Positions 9,531-17,638 of a stretch of DNA of 64,000 nucleotides are shown piece after piece. Positions within the stretch are counted from its first letter, which is position 1. Each line of letters starts with the position of its first letter. Made by a program: the position numbers and the translations under genes. The DNA comes from Acetobacteraceae bacterium (GTDB lineage Bacteria; Pseudomonadota; Alphaproteobacteria; Acetobacterales; Acetobacteraceae), in contig CANGNF010000023.1 in assembly GCA_947455205.1 (NCBI GenBank), forward strand, positions 1 through 64,000. The letters are read 5' to 3'. Under the pieces are notes generated by a model that had not been told where the DNA came from, made no database searches, and saw only the letters and a list, made by a program, of their open reading frames with translations.

Positions 9531-10754
9531 CTACTTCCGCAGATGCAGGATGCTCCATAGCGCCAGCGAGCTCTGCGCCGCCGGCGACGCGGCTTCCTGG
9601 TATTCAGCCAGCCATTCCTGCAGGCGCTCCAACTTGCGGGGCGTCCGATTCAAATCCGCGCCGGTCCAGTTCAGCAGGGCCAGTACCCGGTGGGACAGGT
9701 CGCCGCCGCTTTGCGCGTGGCAAACGGTGAAGTCGGCGAAGAGCTGCTGCAGGGCCGCCGGGGTCAGGTCCAGCCGGTGCGGGCCACCATAGCGCCACCA
9801 GTTGCCCGGCATGGAACCCACCAGGGCCCAGCCACCGGGCTTGAGCACGCGGTGGATTTCGCGCGCCAGCTGGGCCGGGTCCACCACCTGGTTGACGACG
9901 CAATTGGCATGCACCAGGTCCAGGCTGGCATCGCGGAACGGCAGCTTCAGCGGGTCGGCCAGCAGGTGCGGGGCGTCGAAGGCCTGCCAGTCCAGCTTCA
10001 GCAGCCGCTGGTCGTCGCCGCGGCGGGGCGGGCCGCCGATGTCCAGCGCCAGGCCATCGGCCGGCAGGTTGGCGACCCAGTCCATGAAGGGCGGCAGCAG
10101 TGCCGGCTCCTCCTGCAGCGGGGGCAATGGCGGCAGCGGCCGGGGCGGTGCCTCGGCGCCGCTGTATTCGTTCACCCCCGCCAGCAGGGCCTCGGCGCCG
10201 CCGGCGTCCGGGTGGTGGCGGCCGGTGGTGCGGACCACCACCTCGCAGGCGCCCCCTTCGGGGTTCTCCACCATCATCGTGGCGGGCAGGCCGGCGGTGG
10301 CGGCGTAGAGGTCCAGCTCCCCCAGAAGCGCGCCGTTGCGCAGCACCTCCACCACGCCGCCATTGGGCCAGCAGTAGAAGCGCAGGCCGATAAGCGGCGC
10401 GGTGCTGCCGAAGCGCAGGGTGTTCTCCGGCGCCCCCGTGCTTTGCAGCCGGCCGGCGGAGGCCGTCCAGCCCTCCAGCGCCAGCCTGGCGTCGTCCAGC
10501 GGCAGCGCCACCGGCTGCGGCTCCGGCGGCAGGGTGGAGACCTTCAGGCAATGGAAGGCGGCATTGGTCTCCGCCTCGGCGTCGAAGCCGATGAAGCGGA
10601 AGCGGAAGTTCAGCAGCCGGGCGACGGCCTGGCGGTTGCGGTCCACCAGCCAGCCGGAGAAGGGCTGGTCGCCGGCCCAGCTTTCCACCACCAGGCGCGG
10701 GGTTTCATTGGTGCCGGGCACGGCGAGCAGCGGCAGCAGGGTCTTCGGCAACAT
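9531..10754 (-). CDS. SAM-dependent methyltransferase with an unassigned N-terminal domain
   Basis: A 407-residue protein. The C-terminal third is a Methyltransf_11-type Rossmann domain: the SAM-binding strand ALDIGG at about 250, the acidic-loop region LKLPFRDASLDLVHAN, then HRVLKPGGWALVGSMPG. The first 230 residues look like a beta-rich domain that I cannot name, followed by a Pro-rich linker (APPRPLPPLPPL). The ATG at 10754 is preceded at six bases by GGAGGTG, a near-perfect ribosome-binding site, so I prefer it to an upstream in-frame GTG at 10799. The N-terminal half suggests a carbohydrate- or ligand-binding role, and surface glycan modification is one guess. The substrate is unknown. 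It lies downstream of gshA on the same strand, 133 bp away. Confidence 0.75.
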   Translation of the reverse strand: MLPKTLLPLLAVPGTNETPRLVVESWAGDQPFSGWLVDRNRQAVARLLNFRFRFIGFDAEAETNAAFHCLKVSTLPPEPQPVALPLDDARLALEGWTASAGRLQSTGAPENTLRFGSTAPLIGLRFYCWPNGGVVEVLRNGALLGELDLYAATAGLPATMMVENPEGGACEVVVRTTGRHHPDAGGAEALLAGVNEYSGAEAPPRPLPPLPPLQEEPALLPPFMDWVANLPADGLALDIGGPPRRGDDQRLLKLDWQAFDAPHLLADPLKLPFRDASLDLVHANCVVNQVVDPAQLAREIHRVLKPGGWALVGSMPGNWWRYGGPHRLDLTPAALQQLFADFTVCHAQSGGDLSHRVLALLNWTGADLNRTPRKLERLQEWLAEYQEAASPAAQSSLALWSILHLRK

Positions 10755-10843
10755 CGCAGGCACCTCCGGTTCGCGTCGCGCGGCGCTAGAGTTCGTCACG
10801 CGCAGACAGAAGCGCCTGACGGACCCTGGCGCCTTGGTTCGTC

Positions 10844-10886
10844 GTGTGATTCGCGTCTCCGGCGATGCCGCCTTCGACGATCACAC
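10844..10886 (-). other. Inverted repeat after gshA
   Basis: GTGTGAT (10844-10850) and ATCACAC (10880-10886) form a perfect 7-bp inverted repeat separated by 29 bases, inside which CGGC-GAT-GCCG can also pair. It begins two bases past the gshA stop, in the 133-bp gap before the methyltransferase gene. It could be an mRNA 3' stem or a protein-binding site. Nothing else is recognisable in this gap. Confidence 0.3.
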
Positions 10887-10887
10887 T

Positions 10888-12234
10888 CTACAGCTCGGCC
10901 GCGGCCAGGGCGGGCGTGACGTCCCCGCCCCAGACCGCGGCGCTGCGCTGCAACCAGCGGTCGGCCTGGGTCAGGCCGCTTTCGACAATCTCGCTCAGCG
11001 GCGCCAGGTAGATTTCCTCGCCCAAGGCCCGGGCGCGCAGCCCGTCGCCGGCAATGGCCAGCACGTCCCGCGCCCAGTCGCCCACCGTGCGGCCACGGAA
11101 CGGCGTGGCCAGTGCCGTCTTCGGCACCGCCTGGCGCAGCGCGGCCAGTTCCTCGGCGCCCCAGTCCTTCGTCAGCGCGCGGGCCGCCTTCTGCGCCGCG
11201 TCGTCATAGATCAGCCCGACCCACAGCGCCGGCTGCGCCACGATCATCGCGGCGCTGCCGACATCGCTGCCGCGCATCTCCAGGAAGCGCTTCAGCCGGA
11301 CATCGGTGAAGGCGGTGGTCACGTGGTCGGCGAAGTCGCCCATGGTGGCGCGCTCGCCGGGCAGGTTGGGCAATTTGCCGGCCATGAAGTCGCGGAAGCT
11401 GGCGCCGGCGGCGTCGATGTACTTGCCGTCGCGCATGACGAAGTACATCGGCACGTCCAGCAGCCACTCGCAGAACCGCTCGAAGCCGAAGCCCTGCTCG
11501 AACACCACGGGCGGAATGCCGGTGCGGCGCGCATCGGTTTCCACCCAGGCCTGGCCGCGCAGGCTGCGGTAGCCGTTGGGCCTGCCCTCGGTGAACGGAG
11601 AGTTGGCGAAGAGCGCGGTGGCGATGGGCTGCAGCGCCAGGGAGATGCGCAGCTTCTCCACCATGTCGGCCTCGTCGCCGAAGTCCAGGTTGGCCTGCAC
11701 GGTGCAGGTCCGCAGCATCATGTCCAGCCCCATGCGGCCGACGGTGGGCATGTAGCGCCGCATGATCCCGTAGCGGGACTTGGGCATCCAGGGCATCTGC
11801 TCCCGCGTCGCCAGCGGGTGGAAGCCGAGGCCGGAGAAGCCGATGCCGAGCGGCCCGGCGATGCGGTGGCATTCCCTGAGGTGCTCGGCCAGTTCCATCT
11901 GGGTGGCGTGCAGGTCGGCCAGCGGCGCGCCGGAAAGCTCGAACTGGCCGCCGGGCTCCAGGCTGATGGAGACGCCGCCCTCCCGCTTCAGCGCGATGCA
12001 GTTGGCGCCGTCGAAGATCGGCTCCCAGCCGAAGGCCTGCAGCCCTTCCAGGATCGCGCGGATGCCCTGGTCCTCATAATTCGGGGCCGAGAGGTCGGTG
12101 CGACGGAAGCCGAATTTCTCGTGCTCAGTGCCGATTCGCCAGTCCGCGCGCGGCTTGCTGCCGGCGGCGAACCATTCGGCCAGCTGGCGAACGGAGGTGA
12201 TCGGGGTCAGATCGGCCTCGCCGGGGTTCGACAT
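10888..12234 (-). CDS. gshA: Glutamate-cysteine ligase, plant/alphaproteobacterial type
   Basis: A 448-residue enzyme that ligates glutamate to cysteine with ATP, the first step of glutathione synthesis in the cytoplasm. Diagnostic blocks of the GCS2-type family are visible: RIGTEHEKFGF near the N-terminus, ISLEPGGQFELSG, MPKSRYGIMRRYMP, the TCTVQANLDF strand and ANSPFTEGRPNGYRS. The length fits the family (about 450). I chose the ATG at 12234 (MSNPGEAD); starting further upstream would overlap rsmE. It follows rsmE by 56 bp on the same strand, a pairing common in alphaproteobacteria. Confidence 0.95.
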   Translation of the reverse strand: MSNPGEADLTPITSVRQLAEWFAAGSKPRADWRIGTEHEKFGFRRTDLSAPNYEDQGIRAILEGLQAFGWEPIFDGANCIALKREGGVSISLEPGGQFELSGAPLADLHATQMELAEHLRECHRIAGPLGIGFSGLGFHPLATREQMPWMPKSRYGIMRRYMPTVGRMGLDMMLRTCTVQANLDFGDEADMVEKLRISLALQPIATALFANSPFTEGRPNGYRSLRGQAWVETDARRTGIPPVVFEQGFGFERFCEWLLDVPMYFVMRDGKYIDAAGASFRDFMAGKLPNLPGERATMGDFADHVTTAFTDVRLKRFLEMRGSDVGSAAMIVAQPALWVGLIYDDAAQKAARALTKDWGAEELAALRQAVPKTALATPFRGRTVGDWARDVLAIAGDGLRARALGEEIYLAPLSEIVESGLTQADRWLQRSAAVWGGDVTPALAAAEL

Positions 12235-12290
12235 TCCGTAGTTCCATTCTTGTCGGGCCCCCAAGGCTTGGGCCGGCGCGTGTGGTAGCT

Positions 12291-13040
12291 TTAGTCCCAG
12301 GTCCAGTCGCCGCAAAGCGCCTGCAAGGCGGCCAGGCCGGCAATGGCCGCCGTCTCGGTCCGCAGGATGCGCGGGCCGAGCGCGACGGGCGAAACAAAGG
12401 CACGCCGGAGCAGATCGTCAAGTTCCGCCCGCTCGAAGCCCCCCTCGGGGCCGACCAGCCAGGCCAGCGGCGGCCGCAATCCGTGCAGGGCCAGGCGCAG
12501 CGGCGGTGCCCCGGCGCGCTCCGCCGCCACCAGCAGGGGGGTGGTGCCCCAGCCATCCAGCACCGCATGCAGCGGCCGGGCTTCGGCCACCTCCGGCACC
12601 GCCAGGCGCTCGCATTGCTCGGCGGCTTCCCGCGCGATGCTGGCCAGGCGGGCGGTATTGACCCGCTCCGCGATGCTGCGCCGGGTGAAGACCGGCTGGA
12701 TATGCGTGACGCCCAGCTCGGTCGCCTTCTCCGCCACCCAGTCCATCGCGTCCCGCTTCACCGCCGCCAGCACCAGGCGCAGCTCCGGCTCCGGCGCCTG
12801 GGGGCGGCTCTGCGCCAGGGCGCGGAAGGTGGCGCGGTCCTTGCGGATGGCGGCGATCTCGGCGGCCCATTCGCCGTCCCGGCCATTGAACAGCCGGACC
12901 GCGTCGCCCGGGCCACGCCGCATGACGCTGCCGAGGTAATGCGCCTGGTTCGGCGTGGCCGGCACCTCGGCGCCCGCGGCCAGGGCGGCGTCGGTGAACA
13001 GGCGCGGGCCGGTGGCGGTTGTGGCGGGCGGGGTGGACAT
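12291..13040 (-). CDS. rsmE: 16S rRNA m3U1498 methyltransferase RsmE
   Basis: A 249-residue SPOUT-class methyltransferase that modifies U1498 of 16S rRNA. It has an N-terminal PUA-like region (QAHYLGSVMRRGPGD, LFNGRDGEW) and the knotted C-terminal SAM site with LVGPEGGFERAE and LGPRILRTETAA, the two signature blocks of RsmE. Length is typical. The start is 29 bp from the divergent ubiA start. It is probably cotranscribed with gshA. Confidence 0.95.
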   Translation of the reverse strand: MSTPPATTATGPRLFTDAALAAGAEVPATPNQAHYLGSVMRRGPGDAVRLFNGRDGEWAAEIAAIRKDRATFRALAQSRPQAPEPELRLVLAAVKRDAMDWVAEKATELGVTHIQPVFTRRSIAERVNTARLASIAREAAEQCERLAVPEVAEARPLHAVLDGWGTTPLLVAAERAGAPPLRLALHGLRPPLAWLVGPEGGFERAELDDLLRRAFVSPVALGPRILRTETAAIAGLAALQALCGDWTWD

Positions 13041-13069
13041 GCGGACCTCCGCGCGGGCTTATACAGGGC

Positions 13070-13969
13070 ATGCAGGGTTTCACCGATATTCGCCGGGAAG
13101 GCTGGGTTGCCCGGCTGCCCGCGGCCTGGCGCCCCTATGCGCTGCTGGCGCGATTCGACCGGCCGATCGGCGCCTGGCTGCTGTTCCTGCCGGGGCTCTG
13201 GGCCTTCGCGCTGGCCGCGCCGGGCTGGGCGGAGGGGGCGCGGCTGACCGCGCTGTTCCTGCTGGGTGCCTTCGCCATGCGCGCCGCCGGCTGCGTGGTG
13301 AACGACCTGTGGGACCGCGACATCGACCGGCTGGTGGAGCGCACCCGCGGGCGGCCGCTGGCCTCCGGCGCCGTCACGCCCCGGCAGGCGCTGGCCTGGC
13401 TGGCGGTGCTGTGCCTGGTGGGGCTGGCGGTGCTGCTGCAGCTGAACGCCACGGCGATCTGGCTCGGCATCGGCTCCCTGGTGCCGATCGTGCTGTATCC
13501 GCTGGCCAAGCGCGTCACCACCTGGCCGCAGGTGATGCTGGGCTTCGTGTTCAGCTGGGCGGCGCCGGAGGGCATGGCGGCGGCGACCGGCCGGCTGGAC
13601 GCGCCGGCCTATGCGCTGTGGCTCGCCGGCTTCCTGTGGATATTGGCCTACGACACGATCTACGCCCACCAGGACCGCGAGGACGACGCCAAGGTCGGCA
13701 TCGGCAGCACGGCGCTGCGGCTGGGGGAGCAGACCCGCGGCTTCCTGGCGCTGTGCTACGGGCTGATGCTGGCGGTGCTGGCCCTGGCCGGCTGGCTGGC
13801 CGGCAGCGGCCCCTGGTTCTGGCCGGCGCTGGCCCTGCCGGCGGCGCTGCTGGGCTGGCAGGTGTGGCGGCTGGACATCCACGACCCCGCGCTGTGCCTG
13901 CGCCTGTTCAAGGCCAACCGGGAAGTGGGGCTGGCGGTGGCGCTGGCCTTCCTGGCGGGGCGGCTGTGA
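13070..13969 (+). CDS. ubiA: 4-hydroxybenzoate polyprenyltransferase UbiA
   Basis: A 299-residue membrane prenyltransferase that attaches the polyprenyl chain to 4-hydroxybenzoate in ubiquinone synthesis. The first Asp-rich motif, NDLWDRDIDR, is at residues 78-87; the second, AHQDREDD, lies around 200. Eight to nine hydrophobic helices surround them. ATG 13070 (MQGFTD) was chosen because upstream in-frame codons fall inside the rsmE promoter side of the gap. The stop overlaps the GTG start of the following methyltransferase gene. Confidence 0.95.
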   Translation: MQGFTDIRREGWVARLPAAWRPYALLARFDRPIGAWLLFLPGLWAFALAAPGWAEGARLTALFLLGAFAMRAAGCVVNDLWDRDIDRLVERTRGRPLASGAVTPRQALAWLAVLCLVGLAVLLQLNATAIWLGIGSLVPIVLYPLAKRVTTWPQVMLGFVFSWAAPEGMAAATGRLDAPAYALWLAGFLWILAYDTIYAHQDREDDAKVGIGSTALRLGEQTRGFLALCYGLMLAVLALAGWLAGSGPWFWPALALPAALLGWQVWRLDIHDPALCLRLFKANREVGLAVALAFLAGRL

Positions 13970-14616
13970 CGACGCTGCCCGCCGAGGCCTTCATCCGCGC
14001 CCATACCACGGTGGCGCGCAGCGACTTCGTGCCGGAAATTCCGCTGTACCTGGCCACCGAGATCACCCCGATCTGGCAGGCCACCGAGGCCTGGCTGGCC
14101 GAGGAGGGCATCGAGCCGCCGTTCTGGGCCTTCGCCTGGCCGGGCAGCCAGGCCATGGCGCGGCTGATGCTGGACGAGCCGGGGCGCGTCGCCGGCCGCC
14201 GCGTGCTGGACTTCGCCGCCGGCTGCGGCCTGGCCGCCATCGCCGCCATGCTGGCCGGCGCCGCCAGCGCCGAGGCCGCCGAGATCGACCCGCTGGCCCT
14301 GGCCTCGACACGCCTCAACGCCAGCCTGAACGGCGTGGCGGTGGCGACGCCTGACGGCGACGTGGTGGGCAGCGCGGGCCGCTGGGACCTGATCCTGGCC
14401 GGGGATGTCTGCTACGAGGCGCCGATGACCGGGCACATCATGCCCTGGCTGCGCGGCCTGGCCGCGGCGGGCGCCGAGGTCTGGCTGGCCGACCCCGGCC
14501 GCGCCTACCTGCCGCGCGGCGGCATGGTGGAGCTGGCGCGCTATTCAGTGCCGACCACGCGGGAGCTGGAGGACCGCGACCGCCGCGACGTGGTGATATA
14601 CCGATTGTCGGCCTGA
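13966..14616 (+). CDS. Protein/small-molecule methyltransferase (COG3897 / ETFB-lysine methyltransferase-like)
   Basis: A 216-residue class I methyltransferase starting at a GTG that overlaps the ubiA stop (GTGA). The N-terminal block PEIPLYLATEITPIWQATE and the WAFAWPGSQAMAR block are typical of the family annotated as predicted nicotinamide N-methylase, which includes the bacterial lysine methyltransferase of the electron-transfer flavoprotein beta subunit. The SAM-binding strand RVLDFAAGCGLAAIAA and the WDLILAGDVCYE post-motif are intact. The specific target is inferred from family resemblance. Its last 76 bp overlap a possible small gene on the other strand. Confidence 0.8.
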   Translation: MTTLPAEAFIRAHTTVARSDFVPEIPLYLATEITPIWQATEAWLAEEGIEPPFWAFAWPGSQAMARLMLDEPGRVAGRRVLDFAAGCGLAAIAAMLAGAASAEAAEIDPLALASTRLNASLNGVAVATPDGDVVGSAGRWDLILAGDVCYEAPMTGHIMPWLRGLAAAGAEVWLADPGRAYLPRGGMVELARYSVPTTRELEDRDRRDVVIYRLSA

Positions 14617-14777
14617 GCCGGTACGCAGCGGCCATTCGCGTCCCGCTCCCCGGAGCCGCCCCTTGTGCCGCAGCCGCGCACCGCGGAGGGGCGGCGCCTG
14701 GCATCGGCGGCGGTGGGCGCCAGCAGCGCGGCGGGCAGCAGCAGCAGGGCCAGGCTGAGGGTACGGCGGCGCTGCAT
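14541..14777 (-). CDS. Possible small secreted protein (78 aa)
   Basis: Starting at ATG 14777, with a clear GGAGGT ribosome-binding site four bases upstream, is a 78-residue frame. It has a basic N-terminus (MQRRRT), a hydrophobic run LALLLLPAALLAPTA and an ADA cleavage site, a good Sec signal peptide. The mature part is basic, with a short GxCG...DANGRCVP segment similar in style to small exported proteins of this group. The C-terminal 25 residues overlap the preceding plus-strand methyltransferase gene. The signal peptide and ribosome-binding site argue for a real gene; the overlap and low-complexity Ser/Arg end argue against. I know no family for it. Confidence 0.45.
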   Translation of the reverse strand: MQRRRTLSLALLLLPAALLAPTAADARRRPSAVRGCGTRGGSGERDANGRCVPAQADNRYITTSRRSRSSSSRVVGTE

Positions 14778-14919
14778 CGGGACCTCCGGTGGTGGCGCCG
14801 GCCCGGCCGGCAGGCGCTGGCGGGCCGGCGGATATTGCGTCGGCGGCACGATGCCATGAGGTTGCCCCCGGCGCCACCTGCGGTTGCGCCGGCCGGTGGC
14901 TTCGGCGCATTGTTGCGGC

Positions 14920-15588
14920 ATGCGATCCGCCTTTGCCTGCCTCGGCCTGGCCTGTCTGCTGGCCAGCTGCGCCCCCGACCATGCCGGCCGCTATGAGGCC
15001 AGCATCCGCCACGCGGCGGTGCGCTCGCCGCCCAGCGTGGTGGCGCTGCATCCGCTGCCGCCGGGGCCGGTGGTGACCATGGGCAGCTTCACCGAATGGG
15101 GCGTGCCGGCCTCTCCGACCACGCGGTTCAACTGGGTTTCGGTGCCGGCGCAGCTGCGTGCGCTGTGCCGCGGCAAGGCCGACCCGGTGCTGGCCATTCA
15201 GCAGGTGCTGGGCCTGCCGCCGCAGCCCACCCCCAGCCGGCCGGATCACCGCTGGCAGATGGTGACGTTCGAGCTGCCGCGCAGCGCGCTGTTCCGCCCC
15301 TGCCCGGGCGGCACCGACCCCGATGCGACGCAATGCCACCCCAGCCAGGTGCCGGCGGAGATGGATGCCGAGGCGCAGCGCTTCCTGCTGGAGCAGATGT
15401 GGAGCAGTTGGCACAGCGGCTTCGGCGGCGCCCAGGGCTACCCCTTCACCGGCATGGGCTGGAGCTACAACTGGGACCCCGAGGCACCGCACCCGGTGGG
15501 TATCTCGGAATACATCATCAAGCGCGGCACCACGCTGGCCAATGTGCGGGTCTCCACCCCCGCCGCCTTCTGCAACGCGCCGGACTGA
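14920..15588 (+). CDS. Hypothetical lipoprotein
   Basis: A 222-residue protein with a lipoprotein signal: MRSAFA, a hydrophobic stretch, then the lipobox LLASC with the lipidated cysteine at 17. The mature part is rich in Pro, Trp and Tyr, with WHSGFGGAQGYPFTGMGWSY and YNWDPEAPHPVGISEY as prominent blocks and several cysteines that could form disulfides. I do not recognise a family. It is predicted to be membrane-anchored in the periplasm. It is followed after 64 bp by the DUF2161 gene on the same strand. Confidence 0.7.
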   Translation: MRSAFACLGLACLLASCAPDHAGRYEASIRHAAVRSPPSVVALHPLPPGPVVTMGSFTEWGVPASPTTRFNWVSVPAQLRALCRGKADPVLAIQQVLGLPPQPTPSRPDHRWQMVTFELPRSALFRPCPGGTDPDATQCHPSQVPAEMDAEAQRFLLEQMWSSWHSGFGGAQGYPFTGMGWSYNWDPEAPHPVGISEYIIKRGTTLANVRVSTPAAFCNAPD

Positions 15589-15652
15589 GCGGGGCGATTC
15601 CCTCCGGCGCGGCCAGCCCCTACCCTGGCGACTCGGCTTGGCAGGGGGCGGC

Positions 15653-16348
15653 ATGGCGCGCGGGGCGGCGGAACGGCAGCAGGAAACCTCGCTCTACGCC
15701 GCGGTGAAGCGGCACCTGGAGGCGCTGGGCTACCAGGCCAAGGGCGAGGTCTGCGGCTGCGACATCGTGGCGGTGCGCGAGGGCGAGCCGCCTTTCCTGG
15801 TCATCACCGAGCTCAAGCTGGGCTTCACGCTGGAGTTGGTGCTGCAGGCGGTGGACCGCATGGCCGCCGCCGACGAGGTCTGGCTGGCGGTGCCGGAGAC
15901 CCGGCGTGGCCGCGACCAGGACAGCCGCGCCCGCAAGCTGTGCCGGCTGCTCGGCTTCGGCCTGCTGGCGGTGAACCTGGCGCGGGACCGGGTGGTGGTG
16001 CTGGTGGAGCCGGAACCCTACCGGCCCCGCCCCAACCGGCCGCGCCGCACCAGGCTGCTGACCGAGCATCGCGCCCGGCGCGGCGACCCGGCCCTGGGTG
16101 GCTCCACCCGCCAGCCGATCATGACCGCCTATCGGCAACGCGCGCTGGACTGCGCCGTGCTGCTGCGCGACGGCCCGCTGCGGCCGCGCGACCTGCGGGC
16201 GGTGGCGCCCGACGCGGCGGCCATCCTGCTCCGCAACGTCTATGGCTGGTTCGAGCATGAGCGGCGCGGGGTGTACCGGCTGGGCCCGGCCGGGCTGGCG
16301 GCGGTGGCGGCCCTGGCACCCCCGCCATTGGCGGAAGTTGCGGCCTAG
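15653..16348 (+). CDS. DUF2161 family protein (PD-(D/E)XK nuclease-like)
   Basis: A 231-residue protein. The N-terminal half resembles a restriction-endonuclease-like fold: LYAAVKRHLEALGY, then CDIVAVREGEPPFLVITELKLG, which supplies the Asp and the E-x-K of a PD-(D/E)XK site, then the ALQAVDRM-type helix (LVLQAVDRMAAAD). The C-terminal part (ALDCAVLLRDGPLRPRDLRA and on) looks like a winged helix. It has an AGGGGG ribosome-binding site eight bases from ATG 15653. It is convergent with the WD40/cytochrome gene, leaving three bases between stops. The biological role of DUF2161 is unknown to me. Confidence 0.75.
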   Translation: MARGAAERQQETSLYAAVKRHLEALGYQAKGEVCGCDIVAVREGEPPFLVITELKLGFTLELVLQAVDRMAAADEVWLAVPETRRGRDQDSRARKLCRLLGFGLLAVNLARDRVVVLVEPEPYRPRPNRPRRTRLLTEHRARRGDPALGGSTRQPIMTAYRQRALDCAVLLRDGPLRPRDLRAVAPDAAAILLRNVYGWFEHERRGVYRLGPAGLAAVAALAPPPLAEVAA

Positions 16349-16351
16349 CCG

Positions 16352-17563
16352 CTACCGCGTCGCCTCCTCCAGGAAGCGCAGCAGCGCCGCCAGGTCCTCC
16401 GGGTCCTGCATCCGCTGCACCGGCATGCGGGTGCCCGGCAGCATCACGTCCGGCCCCTGGGTGAACAGCTGCGCCACGGTCTCGCGGTTCCAGACCACGT
16501 CGCCCTGGGCCAGCCGGGGCGAATAGGCGTAGCCCGGCAGGCTGCCCATGCGGCGGCCAAACAACCCGTGCAGCGTCGGCCCGGCCATCGGCGCGCTGTC
16601 GCCGGCCAGGGAATGGCAGGCGGCGCAGGCGCGGAAGGCCTCGGCATCCGGCGCGGCGGGCGCGGCTTCCGGCGCCAACGGGCCCAGCGCGGCGCCGGTC
16701 GCCACCTCCCACCGGCGGATGCGGCGGTCCTGCCCGCCGGTCCACAGCGTGGCGGCATCGGCGCTGAAGGCCAGCGACCAGACCGGCAGGCCGGGACCGT
16801 CCAGCCGGTGCAGTAGCCGGCCTTCGGGCAGCGACCACAGCGTGACGGCGCCGCCAGCGGTGGCGGCGGCCAGCAGGCCGGGCGCGGTGGCCAGCGCCAC
16901 CACCGGGCGGTCCCCGGCCGGCAGGCTGAGCGCACCCAGATGCACCTGGCCATCCAGCCCGGCCTCGGCCAGGCCACCGCCGGGCAGCGCCGCCAGGGCG
17001 GTGCGGGGCAGGCCGCGCTCGGCCAGGGTTGTCGGGGTGCCCGCGCTGTCCCAGGCCCGCACCGTGCCGTCCTGCCCGGCCGAGAGCAGCACGCCATCCG
17101 CACCCCAGGCCAGGGCGGTGACCGGGCCGGCATGGCCTTCCAGCCGGCGCGAGCCACCGCCGGGCGCGAAGACCCTGATCGCGCCATCCCAGCCCGCCGC
17201 GGCCAGCCTGCCATCCGGCGCGGCGGCCAGCGCCGCCACCGGCGCGCCCTCGGCCTGCGGCACCTCGGCCGGGGCCTCGGCACCGCCGGGCGGCCACAGG
17301 GCGATGCGGCCATCCTCCCCGGCGCTGGCCAGCCGGCCATCCGGCAGCGCCGCCAGGGCATTGACCGCGCCGCCATGCCAGCGGGCGACGCGCTGCGCCT
17401 GGCCGCTGGCGGGGTGCCACCAGATCACCGCGGCGTCGAACCCGGCGCTGGCCAGGCCGCCGCCGGGCAGCAGCGCCAGCGCCCGTACCGGGCCGCCATG
17501 GCCCAGCAGTTCCTGTGCCCCGGCCGGCAGCGCCAGCAGGACGAAAAGCAGCAGCTTCCACAT
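16352..17563 (-). CDS. Periplasmic seven-blade WD40 propeller fused to cytochrome c
   Basis: A 403-residue protein. Residues 1-17 are a Sec signal peptide (MWKLLLFVLLALPAGA). Seven WD40-like blades follow, starting near residues 21, 63, 106, 143, 183, 218 and 258, each with a GHxGPVxALA-type start and an (A/S)AGxDGxIRxW-type end. After a Pro/Ala linker (297-306) comes a C-terminal cytochrome c domain with heme motif CAACH (313-317), the GPTLHGLFGR block seen in class I cytochromes and a likely Met ligand, M380, in LPGTRMPV. This predicts a periplasmic electron carrier or sensor built on a propeller. The partner is unknown. It is divergent from the SirB1 gene, 75 bp away. Confidence 0.88.
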   Translation of the reverse strand: MWKLLLFVLLALPAGAQELLGHGGPVRALALLPGGGLASAGFDAAVIWWHPASGQAQRVARWHGGAVNALAALPDGRLASAGEDGRIALWPPGGAEAPAEVPQAEGAPVAALAAAPDGRLAAAGWDGAIRVFAPGGGSRRLEGHAGPVTALAWGADGVLLSAGQDGTVRAWDSAGTPTTLAERGLPRTALAALPGGGLAEAGLDGQVHLGALSLPAGDRPVVALATAPGLLAAATAGGAVTLWSLPEGRLLHRLDGPGLPVWSLAFSADAATLWTGGQDRRIRRWEVATGAALGPLAPEAAPAAPDAEAFRACAACHSLAGDSAPMAGPTLHGLFGRRMGSLPGYAYSPRLAQGDVVWNRETVAQLFTQGPDVMLPGTRMPVQRMQDPEDLAALLRFLEEATR

Positions 17564-17638
17564 GCACCGAGCATGCCATGGTCGTGCGTCTCGCGGGTAT
17601 GGCTTGCGCGCCACGCGGCCGCCCCCAACACTGGGGCC

